In this document: one piece after another, positions 23,828 to 31,300 of the stretch
Position numbering within the stretch: the first letter of the stretch is position 1
Layout: each line of letters begins with the position of its first letter
DNA from: Parvicella sp963922585
GTDB lineage: Bacteria > Bacteroidota > Bacteroidia > Flavobacteriales_D > Parvicellaceae
DNA length: 33,585 nucleotides
Assembly: GCA_963922585.1 (NCBI GenBank)
Contig: CAWUIK010000025.1
Location: forward strand, 1 to 33,585
Reading direction: 5' to 3'
The notes under the pieces: generated by a model
Told to the model about the DNA's origin: nothing
The model's database searches: none
What the model saw: the letters and a program-made list of their open reading frames with translations, nothing else
Program-made: the position numbers and the translations under genes

Positions 23828-25946
23828 GTTTTACTCCTCTAAAATTGGTTTGACAATCCTTTTGTTATTTCCCGTTTTCCTAATAGCTCAAACTGCCAGT
23901 GAATTGCATGAATTGGTAGTAAATACTATCAATAACGACCCTCTTGAAGCACAAAAATATGCTCAACAAGGATTACAAATTACCAAAGACAATACTCCAG
24001 AAAAAGTAGATGCTTTGAACGATATGGGTAATGTTTATTACTATCTTGATGAATATGAAAAAGGTGAAGAGATACTTTTAAAATCTATGGAAATGGCTAA
24101 GACCATTGATTATCAGAATGGATTAGGAGAAGGAGCTTTAACTATGGGGTATATTTTTCTTTTGAAAGGTCAATATTCGGATGCACTTGAAAAATTAACC
24201 ATTGGTATTGAAGTTTTTGAATCTATCAATAATGATAACGGCTTGGCTCAATGTTATAATGTAATGGGGTCCATAAATTACCTTCAAGAAAACTATGAGA
24301 AAGCATTAGAGTTTTTTGAAAAAGCTTTAAAATATGGAGATAAAATTACTCAATCTGATAGTTATGTGAATATGAGTCAGATATACATGAGTCTTGAATC
24401 TTTCTCTGAAGCTAAAAAATTTGCAGAAATGGCTTTTGAATTAGGAAAAGAAAATGAAGACAATTATGTTATCGCTTCTTCTTTGGATTTACTTGGTCAA
24501 GTTTTAACTAATTACAATCAATATGAGGCATCTTTGATAAAATTATTCGATGCGCTTGAACTCAAGGAAACCCTACAAGATGATCAAGGTGCTTCCGCTA
24601 CTTTGTACTATATAGGACTAAATTATAAGTACTTAAATCAGATTGATACGGCATTACATTACATTACACTATCTTATGAAACTGCAAAATCTATAGGTGC
24701 AAACGAAGAAATGAGATTATCATTAAGTGAGTTGGCTAAACTTCACGCTATCAAAGAGGACTATTCAACGGCTTTTAATTTTCAAACCATGTTTATTGAG
24801 CTTAATGAAGCCATGCGAAATGATAAAGCTTCCAAAAAAATAGCGGAAATGGAAAATCAATTGGCTCAGAAAATTAAAGAAGATCAAATTTTGATGATGG
24901 AGAAAGAGAAAGAACACAGTGAAATGATGTTTAAAATTTATGTTTGGGCAGGTATTTTCATTTTGTTAATGATTCTTTTGGGCGCTGGAGCAATTTACAA
25001 AAGATATACTGAAAAAAAGAAGGCTCATGCTGAAATGGAGGCCAAAAATCATATCATTGAACAACAAAAACATGTACTTGAAGAGCAAAAACATGTACTA
25101 GAAGAAAAGAATACTGAAATTATGGACAGTATTACTTACGCCAAAAGAATTCAAACTGCGATTTTGCCTTCAGATAGATTTTTTCAAGAAAAACTACCAC
25201 AAGCATTCGTGCTTTATAAACCCAAAGATATCATAGCAGGAGATTTTTATTGGTTGGAAGATACAGGAAATAAAATACTTTTCGCTGCAGCAGATTGTAC
25301 AGGTCATGGAGTTCCAGGAGCAATGGTAAGTGTAGTGTGTAACAATGCGCTCAACAGAAGTGTGCGAGAATTTTCATTATTGAATCCAGCGAAAGTTTTA
25401 GATAAAACAAGAGAGTTGGTGATTGAGCAATTTGAAAAAAGTGAAAGTGAAGTAAAAGATGGAATGGATATTTCCATTTGTGCTTTTGAAAAAGGTAATG
25501 AAATATCAAAATTAGAATGGGCTGGAGCTAATAATCCAATTTGGATTGTAAGAAAAGTCTCCGAAGGAAATCTAAAAGCTTTCAATTCAAATGAAAACGA
25601 AACTCAAGAGTTTGAACCCAATAAATCAGAAGGAGATTACAATCTTTTTGAAATAAAAGCAGACAAACAGCCTATCGGAAAATATACAAAACCTTATCCT
25701 TTCAATTGTTGGTCTATAGAAATGAAAAAAGAAGACACTTTGTATGTTTTTACAGATGGATATGCTGATCAATTTGGTGGCGATAAAGGGAAAAAATTCC
25801 TTGGAGCCAATTTCAAAAAATTGTTTTTAAAAATTCAGAATGAACCCATTCAAAATCACAAAAAAATGATTGACGATGTCTTTGAAGAATACGTTCAAGG
25901 TCACGAACAGATAGATGATGTGTGTGTTATAGGTGTGCGCATTTAG
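23814..25946 (+). CDS. TPR-repeat membrane protein with SpoIIE (PP2C-like) phosphatase domain
   Basis: A 710-aa signalling protein. The start is ATG at 23814, giving MKKIKFYSSKIGLTILLLFP, a signal peptide ending FLIAQ (about 26). A periplasmic TPR solenoid spans about 60-340 (NMGNVYYYLDEYEKGEEILL-type units). A membrane helix (about 376-396) is followed by a cytoplasmic coiled coil (400-436) and the SpoIIE domain (about 445-708): TYAKRIQTAILP, GDFYW (D477), ADCTGHGVPGAM (D494), FTDGYADQFGG and DDVCVIGVRI, all metal-binding positions present. It would dephosphorylate a Ser/Thr phosphoprotein in response to an extracellular or envelope cue. Siab/SiaC genes 3.4 kb downstream are candidate partners. 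It overlaps the preceding small membrane protein gene. Confidence 0.92.
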   Translation: MKKIKFYSSKIGLTILLLFPVFLIAQTASELHELVVNTINNDPLEAQKYAQQGLQITKDNTPEKVDALNDMGNVYYYLDEYEKGEEILLKSMEMAKTIDYQNGLGEGALTMGYIFLLKGQYSDALEKLTIGIEVFESINNDNGLAQCYNVMGSINYLQENYEKALEFFEKALKYGDKITQSDSYVNMSQIYMSLESFSEAKKFAEMAFELGKENEDNYVIASSLDLLGQVLTNYNQYEASLIKLFDALELKETLQDDQGASATLYYIGLNYKYLNQIDTALHYITLSYETAKSIGANEEMRLSLSELAKLHAIKEDYSTAFNFQTMFIELNEAMRNDKASKKIAEMENQLAQKIKEDQILMMEKEKEHSEMMFKIYVWAGIFILLMILLGAGAIYKRYTEKKKAHAEMEAKNHIIEQQKHVLEEQKHVLEEKNTEIMDSITYAKRIQTAILPSDRFFQEKLPQAFVLYKPKDIIAGDFYWLEDTGNKILFAAADCTGHGVPGAMVSVVCNNALNRSVREFSLLNPAKVLDKTRELVIEQFEKSESEVKDGMDISICAFEKGNEISKLEWAGANNPIWIVRKVSEGNLKAFNSNENETQEFEPNKSEGDYNLFEIKADKQPIGKYTKPYPFNCWSIEMKKEDTLYVFTDGYADQFGGDKGKKFLGANFKKLFLKIQNEPIQNHKKMIDDVFEEYVQGHEQIDDVCVIGVRI
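25065..25106 (+). repeat. In-frame 21-bp tandem duplication in the phosphatase linker
   Basis: Two 21-bp units differing at two positions encode QKHVLEE twice in the coiled coil joining the membrane helix to the SpoIIE domain. Seven residues is exactly one coiled-coil heptad, so the duplication lengthens the helix without changing its register. Confidence 0.9.
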
Positions 25947-26030
25947 AGCGCTTAATATTATACTTTAACGTAAGTATTGAAAATAATAGGTAATCTTCAA
26001 ATCAAGAAAAAAACTTCCATTTTCCTAAAA

Positions 26031-26654
26031 CTAATAATCTACCGAAAAAGTCTTTGTTTGTGAACTAGAAACCAACTTTCCTTTGGTGTCAAAAACTAAA
26101 TTAGATAAATAAAATCTTACTTCTGGGATCATTCCGCTGGGTCTTTGCACCCAAATAGAACTGTAAATCATATTATCTTCAACATAAGTTTTTGGAGGGA
26201 AAAACTCATAAGTAGTTGTGTCAAATTCAGAAGGAACATTTGTCAAACTGATTTTATTGATGTTTACGATTTCCAAATGGTATTTTTCCACAACTTGACT
26301 TGGACTGTTTTTAAAGCCATTATCAATTAAGATTTGCTGAATGGTTGTATCGTTTAAGGTTATGCTATCTCCTTTATAAAAATATACATTGTTTCCACAA
26401 CCTCTATCGTGAGCAAAAAAACCTACGATAAACATATCTTTAAAAGATGCTGGAGCATCTATACACAAATCATCTTCTGAAAGACCTGGGTATAATTGAG
26501 CAAAATGATTAAATATGGCTTCTTCGGAATTGAGTTTCATAGTTTCTTCTTTTGGATTTTTATTAGGATTTGTTTTTTTATCGTTATTACAACTATTAGA
26601 ACTAAGTGTAATAAATAATATACTCGATAAAATAAAAATACTTGTTTTGGTCAT
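26031..26654 (-). CDS. Putative lipoprotein, unknown function
   Basis: A 207-aa protein with a lipoprotein signal: MTKTSIFILSSILFITLSSNSC with C22 as the likely lipidated residue (the -3 position is Ser rather than the usual Leu) and a following NNDKK. A Lys/Asn-rich spacer (23-40) precedes a globular part with no family that I recognise; two further cysteines (in DDLCIDAP and RGCGNN) could form a disulfide. The end is convergent with the phosphatase gene. A TACTTTTG box lies 30 bases upstream, so it is probably monocistronic. Role unknown. Confidence 0.75.
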   Translation of the reverse strand: MTKTSIFILSSILFITLSSNSCNNDKKTNPNKNPKEETMKLNSEEAIFNHFAQLYPGLSEDDLCIDAPASFKDMFIVGFFAHDRGCGNNVYFYKGDSITLNDTTIQQILIDNGFKNSPSQVVEKYHLEIVNINKISLTNVPSEFDTTTYEFFPPKTYVEDNMIYSSIWVQRPSGMIPEVRFYLSNLVFDTKGKLVSSSQTKTFSVDY

Positions 26655-26683
26655 GACTTAAATTTTGATTCTTTGAATTAATT

Positions 26684-26691
26684 CAAAAGTA
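26684..26691 (-). promoter_or_regulatory. Candidate -7 box (TACTTTTG) for the lipoprotein gene
   Basis: TACTTTTG on the minus strand, 30 bases before the ATG; with a 19-base spacer the -33 site is TATG (three of four). It shares the 131-bp divergent region with topB. Confidence 0.48.
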
Positions 26692-26737
26692 AGCACAATT
26701 TTATTAACATCATAGTAATGGTTTGGATTGCAAACAT

Positions 26738-26745
26738 TATTTTTG
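26738..26745 (+). promoter_or_regulatory. Candidate -7 box (TATTTTTG) for topB-aroK
   Basis: TATTTTTG on the plus strand, 41 bases before the topB ATG. No TTTG at the expected distance. The gene is better marked by a real Shine-Dalgarno sequence (AGGAG at 26776-26780). Confidence 0.35.
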
Positions 26746-26785
26746 AAAAATACTATGAATTACATTGTATCATTTAGGAGAGATT

Positions 26786-28828
26786 ATGAAGTTGTGTATA
26801 GCCGAAAAACCAAGTGTAGCCAAAGATATAGCGGAAGTTATAGGCGCCAAAACCAAGAAAAATGGTTATTGGGAAGGTAATGGTTATTGGGTAAGTTGGA
26901 CTTTTGGTCACCTTTGCACCCTCAAAGAACCTCATGATTACACTGATAAATGGAAGCCTTGGAATTTAGATACTTTACCCATGATTCCCAGTAAATTTGG
27001 TATTAAAGTGATGGACAATGCTGGAGTATTGAATCAATTCAATATTATTCAAGATTTAGTTTCAAAATGTGAAGAAGTTATCAATTGTGGGGATGCTGGC
27101 CAAGAAGGAGAATTGATTCAAAGATGGGTGCTCGCTAAAGCTAAAAATGACAAGCCTCTCAAAAGGTTATGGATTTCGTCTCTTACAGAAGAAGCTATTA
27201 AAGAAGGTTTTAAAAATCTACAAGATGGAGAAAAATACAATAACTTATATGCTGCAGGAGCTTCAAGAGCAATAGGAGATTGGATTTTGGGAATGAACGC
27301 AACACGATTATTTACATTAAAGTTTGCATCCAAAGGTCAAGTTTTATCGATAGGAAGAGTCCAGACACCTACATTGGCCTTAATCGTAGAAAGGCAATTA
27401 GAAATTAATAATTTTAAATCTGAAAATTATTGGGAAATCAAAACCATATATAGAGATACAGAATTTGCCTGTACGCATGGGAAGATTGAAACAAATGAAA
27501 AGGGGAGTGAACTACTTTCTAAAATTAAAGATGAACCTTTTGAGATAGTATCTTACGAACAAAAAGAAGGAACTGAATTACATCCACAGTTATTTGATTT
27601 GACTTCCCTTCAAGTAGAATCTAACAAAAGGTTTGGTTTTTCAGCAGAAGAAACGTTGAATATGACGCAGGGGCTTTACGAAAAGAAATTAGTTACCTAT
27701 CCAAGAGTTGATACCACTTATTTGAGTGATGATATTTATCCAAAAGTAGAAGATATATTAAGTAAATTGGCGCATTATAAAACTTATACAACACCTTTGT
27801 TGGGTAAGAAAATCAGAAAATCTAAAAGAGTTTTTGACGATAAGAAAGTAACAGATCACCACGCTATTATTCCCACAGGAATTACACCCTCGGGAATTAC
27901 ACCCAATGAACAAAAAGTTTATGATGCGATTACAAGGCGTTTTATCTCTGTGTTTTATCCAGATTGTAAAGTGAGTAATACCGTAGTTGAAGGTCAAGTT
28001 ACAGATATTGGTTTTAGAGCGGCTGGTCGTCAGATTTTGGAACCTGGATGGAGAATAGTCTATGAAAATTATGCTGGAAGTAAAAAAAATCAAGAGGAAG
28101 AACCATTAATGCCTTTATTTGAAGTAGGAGAGACAGGCGAGCATTTTCCAGAACTGATGGAGAAAAAAACAAAACCACCTAGATATTTTACTGAAGCAAG
28201 TTTACTAAGAGCTATGGAAACCGCAGGTAAGCAAGTAGATGATGAAAGTTTGAGAGACATTATGAAAGAAAATGGAATCGGAAGACCATCTACAAGAGCA
28301 AATATTATTGAAACCCTCAACAAAAGAAATTATATTTCAAAAGAAAAGAAACGAATTGTAGCCACTGCTATAGGAATTCATTTGATTTCATTGATTCAAA
28401 ACGAGTTACTTAAATCTGCTGAACTTACTGGGCAATGGGAAAAGAAATTGAGAGATATCGAAAAAGGAACCTATGAAGTGGACACCTTCAAAAATGAATT
28501 AGTAGATATGGTGGCAATTCTTTGTCATGAAGTAAAACATCAATTTGTTGCTCCTCCGCCAGTAATTTGCCCTAAATGTAACACAGGTGAACTCCTAAAA
28601 GGTAAAACAGCATGGGGCTGTAGCAAATGGAAAGAAAATTGTAAATTCACCATTCCATTTGAATTTGAAGGTTTTATTTTGTCAGAATTGGATATGAAAT
28701 CTTTGGTTTCGAATCAAAAATCACATTATAAATATCCTTTCAAGAAAACTAGTGATGATAAGCAATTTATAGGTTTAAATAAATCATGGAAATTGGTTAA
28801 ATTGAAAGAAACTAAAGAAACAACTTGA
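26786..28828 (+). CDS. topB: DNA topoisomerase III
   Basis: A 680-aa type IA topoisomerase that passes single strands and decatenates replication intermediates. The ATG at 26786 is chosen because AGGAG lies 5 bases upstream and the protein then begins MKLCIAEKPSVAKDIAEVIG, the normal N-terminus. Toprim: E7 and NCGDAGQEGELIQ (100-112). Catalytic Y305 lies in LVTYPRVDTTYLS; TDHHAIIPT (357-365) and IGRPSTRANII (498-508) are typical. A zinc-finger tail has Cys 595, 598, 612 and 619. The toprim motif reads DAGQEG where many homologues have DAGREG or DPDREG. The tail is short compared with multi-zinc relatives. It overlaps aroK by four bases. Confidence 0.94.
   Translation: MKLCIAEKPSVAKDIAEVIGAKTKKNGYWEGNGYWVSWTFGHLCTLKEPHDYTDKWKPWNLDTLPMIPSKFGIKVMDNAGVLNQFNIIQDLVSKCEEVINCGDAGQEGELIQRWVLAKAKNDKPLKRLWISSLTEEAIKEGFKNLQDGEKYNNLYAAGASRAIGDWILGMNATRLFTLKFASKGQVLSIGRVQTPTLALIVERQLEINNFKSENYWEIKTIYRDTEFACTHGKIETNEKGSELLSKIKDEPFEIVSYEQKEGTELHPQLFDLTSLQVESNKRFGFSAEETLNMTQGLYEKKLVTYPRVDTTYLSDDIYPKVEDILSKLAHYKTYTTPLLGKKIRKSKRVFDDKKVTDHHAIIPTGITPSGITPNEQKVYDAITRRFISVFYPDCKVSNTVVEGQVTDIGFRAAGRQILEPGWRIVYENYAGSKKNQEEEPLMPLFEVGETGEHFPELMEKKTKPPRYFTEASLLRAMETAGKQVDDESLRDIMKENGIGRPSTRANIIETLNKRNYISKEKKRIVATAIGIHLISLIQNELLKSAELTGQWEKKLRDIEKGTYEVDTFKNELVDMVAILCHEVKHQFVAPPPVICPKCNTGELLKGKTAWGCSKWKENCKFTIPFEFEGFILSELDMKSLVSNQKSHYKYPFKKTSDDKQFIGLNKSWKLVKLKETKETT
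27878..27907 (+). repeat. 15-bp tandem duplication inside topB
   Basis: GGAATTACACCC recurs at a 15-base interval, encoding GITPS-GITPN at residues about 365-374 directly after the TDHHAIIPT motif. It looks like a short in-frame tandem duplication. Confidence 0.85.
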
Positions 28829-29352
28829 TTTTGAATCATAAGACCTCAAATATTATTTTAATTGGTTTTATGGGAAGTGCAAAAACTACTGTAGGTAAAT
28901 TGCTTTATCAGAAACTAGAGATGAATTTTATTGATTCAGATCATGCAATTGAAAAATCGGAAGGAAAAACGATTCAAAAAATATTTCATGAATTTGGCGA
29001 AAATTATTTTAGAAATTTAGAATATGATTTCTTGAAAAGTTCCAATTTTAAAAATTCGATCATTAGTACTGGAGGAGGCATGCCATGTTTTGGTGAAAAC
29101 ATGAAAATGCTAAATGAAATGGGAAGTACAATTTATTTGTATACAGAACCTTTTGAACTTGCAAGAAGATTAGAACTCAGTAAAAAAGATAGACCTTTAC
29201 TTAAAACATTAAAAGGAAATGAATTAGTGAAATATATTGAGCAAAAATTAAAAGAAAGAAATTTCTATTATGAACAAGCAAAAATTCAATTAGATACAAC
29301 TCGTTTTTCTCCGAATGAAATTGTAGAGAAAATAATAAAAATGATAAATTAG
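28825..29352 (+). CDS. aroK: Shikimate kinase
   Basis: A 175-aa enzyme phosphorylating shikimate at the 3-OH with ATP in the chorismate pathway. Start TTG (28825) overlaps the topB stop as TTGA; a second TTG two codons later is equally possible. Landmarks: P-loop GFMGSAKT (14-21), shikimate-binding FIDSDHAIE (D37, D39), FRNLE (R63), TGGG (82-85), lid arginine in KKDRPLL (R123), and adenine-region RNFYYEQA (R145). All substrate residues are present. The P-loop glycine before the lysine is alanine (A19), unlike the usual GSGKS/T. Length is normal. Co-transcribed with topB. Confidence 0.92.
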   Translation: MILNHKTSNIILIGFMGSAKTTVGKLLYQKLEMNFIDSDHAIEKSEGKTIQKIFHEFGENYFRNLEYDFLKSSNFKNSIISTGGGMPCFGENMKMLNEMGSTIYLYTEPFELARRLELSKKDRPLLKTLKGNELVKYIEQKLKERNFYYEQAKIQLDTTRFSPNEIVEKIIKMIN

Positions 29353-29360
29353 ATTAAAAA

Positions 29361-29735
29361 TTAGTAAGGTAACAAATTAATAGTAATTGAAACTATTTTA
29401 GAAAAATCTTCTCCAGTTTTTAGCGCATCATCATCATCACTTTCGAAGTTCCAATTCAAAACAGTATTATCTTTTCCAAAAACAGATTCACATTTTTTGA
29501 GTAAACCTAAAAAGCAAATCAAAGATGAAGAAGCCATATAGTTGATATCGCAGTTCAATTCAATAGAAGAATTATCTTTTGAAACACTTTCAACCCAATC
29601 TGTTAAAAGACTATAGAATTTTGGAGCGTTTTCTGGGAAAGAATTTCCAGAAATATTTAAAGTTACTTTTCCAGAAGAAAAAGAACCTATTACTTCTGGG
29701 GCATTTTTAGTGCTATTTATGTTTAATTCTGTCAT
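29361..29735 (-). CDS. SiaC-family (DUF1987) regulatory phosphoprotein
   Basis: A 124-aa soluble STAS-like protein of the DUF1987/SiaC family, the substrate of SiaB kinase and, in Pseudomonas, the activator of the diguanylate cyclase SiaD when unphosphorylated. Family segments: STKNAPEV near 8, ISGNSFPENAPKFYSLLTDWVE (ending 49; the SYPENSxEFFxPxxxWV motif), and YMASSSLICFLGLL (66-79), where S69 aligns with the phosphorylated Thr68 of P. aeruginosa SiaC by my hand alignment. An acidic run DDDDALKTGEDF follows. It starts six bases after siaB and is plainly the second gene of the pair. No SiaD-like gene is nearby. Confidence 0.88.
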   Translation of the reverse strand: MTELNINSTKNAPEVIGSFSSGKVTLNISGNSFPENAPKFYSLLTDWVESVSKDNSSIELNCDINYMASSSLICFLGLLKKCESVFGKDNTVLNWNFESDDDDALKTGEDFSKIVSITINLLPY

Positions 29736-29741
29736 TTATAA

Positions 29742-30323
29742 TTAATCTCGATCTAATGTTATTTTTAAATCATAGTGACTTATAACATCGTCAAGTTCTG
29801 TAAAATTATATTCTAATTGATTCAGAGATTTCATAGACATAGTGATAAAACCAAGTCCTGCTCCACCTTTATTGCTGATTACACCATTTGTAAGAACAGA
29901 AAGATACAATTCTTTTATCTCGTCCTTGTTCATGCCGTTTACTTGTTCAATACGTTTTTTTATTCCTTCAATATTTTTATTCAAAACAAGATTACTCAGG
30001 TAAATAAAATAGTTAGAATCATTTTTTAATATAATAAAAAAAGAAATCTGGTTCCCATCGTTATCTTTTTCTCCATGAAGTCGAATGTTTTGAAGACCTT
30101 CAACGATAATACTGAACAGTCTTTTTATGATGACTTTTTTCTCACCATCCTCAAACATTCTTTCTTCTATTTCTGCCGAAATTTGATTGACATAATCTTG
30201 AGTAAATTCTCCAAAATTAGAGACAAAATCAATAACTCCGTCATTTTTGTAATGATATTCCAAAATACCATTATAACGCTCTTTACATATTTCTTTTACA
30301 TTATTTGCTGAAGCTCTGTTCAA
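29742..30323 (-). CDS. SiaB-family Ser/Thr protein kinase (GHKL/HATPase-like)
   Basis: A 193-aa cytoplasmic kinase of the SiaB/DUF6272 family. The GHKL ATP-binding features are present: N-box-like SIIVEGLQNIRLHGE (71-85) with E75 and N79, and the glycine loop SNKGGAGLGFITM (150-162). No transmembrane or sensor domain, length typical. It should phosphorylate SiaC encoded six bases downstream, with a SpoIIE/PP2C phosphatase reversing the mark. A TAAATTTG box lies 21 bases before the ATG, so siaB-siaC appears to be its own transcription unit, convergent with topB-aroK. Confidence 0.88.
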   Translation of the reverse strand: MNRASANNVKEICKERYNGILEYHYKNDGVIDFVSNFGEFTQDYVNQISAEIEERMFEDGEKKVIIKRLFSIIVEGLQNIRLHGEKDNDGNQISFFIILKNDSNYFIYLSNLVLNKNIEGIKKRIEQVNGMNKDEIKELYLSVLTNGVISNKGGAGLGFITMSMKSLNQLEYNFTELDDVISHYDLKITLDRD

Positions 30324-30343
30324 TGCTTTGATTTATTTCTTGT

Positions 30344-30351
30344 CAAATTTA
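30344..30351 (-). promoter_or_regulatory. Candidate -7 box (TAAATTTG) for siaB-siaC
   Basis: TAAATTTG on the minus strand, 21 bases before the siaB ATG; the -33 region is A-rich with no TTTG. Confidence 0.38.
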
Positions 30352-30437
30352 CAATACGAAATTATGGTTTTTTTTTTAATTAAAATATTTAATCACCAAT
30401 TTAATGTTAATTAACTCACTTTTATCGATAAATAGTG

Positions 30438-31298
30438 TCATTTTATCCTTGAACTTTCTTCCAAAACTATATTGTAAAGTAGGTTTACCTCCTCCAATTT
30501 TTCTTTTTCTTTATTTTTAAGATAACTGTTGATAAGATTTAAAAGTACTCTTTTTACAATATCAACATTTGAACATTCTTCAAAATATTTTTCTTCAAAA
30601 GGTAAGTTCAAGCGCTTTAAATAATCTTCCAAATCATTTATATTCATCACTGAACCATTGTTGAATGGAGAAAGATAAAATTCAATGTGTTTATTGCTTT
30701 TTAGACCTACTACAAAATGTCTAGGTAAATTTACACCAACTATATTCATATCCAATTGTCTAGCAATTTCGATATACAAAATTGAAAGCATTAGTGGATT
30801 TCCTTTTCTTCTTTCGACTACAGTACTCAGAATAGAATTAAGAGGGGAATAATAATTAGTGTTATCTCCTTGAAATTTAAAGTGAGCAAACAACGCTCTG
30901 TTTATAGTTACGATTTTTTGACGATTGCTTAAATTTTCATTCCAATTGCTTTTAATAAAGCTTACAATATCATCTATTCTTGCCTTTAAATTTTTGATGT
31001 TTACATCAGGATAATGATGTTTATTTAGCAATAATATTCCTGTAAATAGATTGATTCCGCCATTAGCAACCCAATTTCTAAGCCCCTCAGTTACATCAGA
31101 AAATTGAATTTCGTGGATGATGTCTTCTACACGAGATTGAAAAGCATCTCCAAAATCATTTTTGAGCCATGCTTCTTCCAAAAAAGGAACGATTTCAGTA
31201 CCATAACTTATCAATTTGTCTTTTACATGAAAATAGATGGATTCATCTTCGTCATCAACCAAATTGATTAAGGCTTTAATTTCAGTTTGGTTATCCAT
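30438..31298 (-). CDS. Transglutaminase-like (SirB1/Transglut_core2) family protein
   Basis: A 286-aa cytoplasmic protein. The N-terminal helical part (1-80, HEAT-like EIKALINLVDDEDESIYFHV) is followed by the Transglut_core2 domain: GINLFTGILLLNKHHYPDV, INRALFAHFKFQGD, ILSTVVERRKGNPLMLSILY (about 156-175) and GVNLPRHFVV (about 188-197). The family has an unknown biochemical role, and most members, like this one (LMLS after GNP), lack an evident catalytic Cys-His-Asp triad. It starts two bases after the stop of the phosphorylase gene, so the two are one unit. Confidence 0.85.
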   Translation of the reverse strand: MDNQTEIKALINLVDDEDESIYFHVKDKLISYGTEIVPFLEEAWLKNDFGDAFQSRVEDIIHEIQFSDVTEGLRNWVANGGINLFTGILLLNKHHYPDVNIKNLKARIDDIVSFIKSNWNENLSNRQKIVTINRALFAHFKFQGDNTNYYSPLNSILSTVVERRKGNPLMLSILYIEIARQLDMNIVGVNLPRHFVVGLKSNKHIEFYLSPFNNGSVMNINDLEDYLKRLNLPFEEKYFEECSNVDIVKRVLLNLINSYLKNKEKEKLEEVNLLYNIVLEESSRIK

Positions 31299-31300
31299 GA

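Noticed and set aside
26765..26785. Upstream TTG start for topB (MYHLGEI extension)
   Set aside because: The AGGAG ribosome binding site lies inside this extension, and homologues begin at MKLCIAEKPS.
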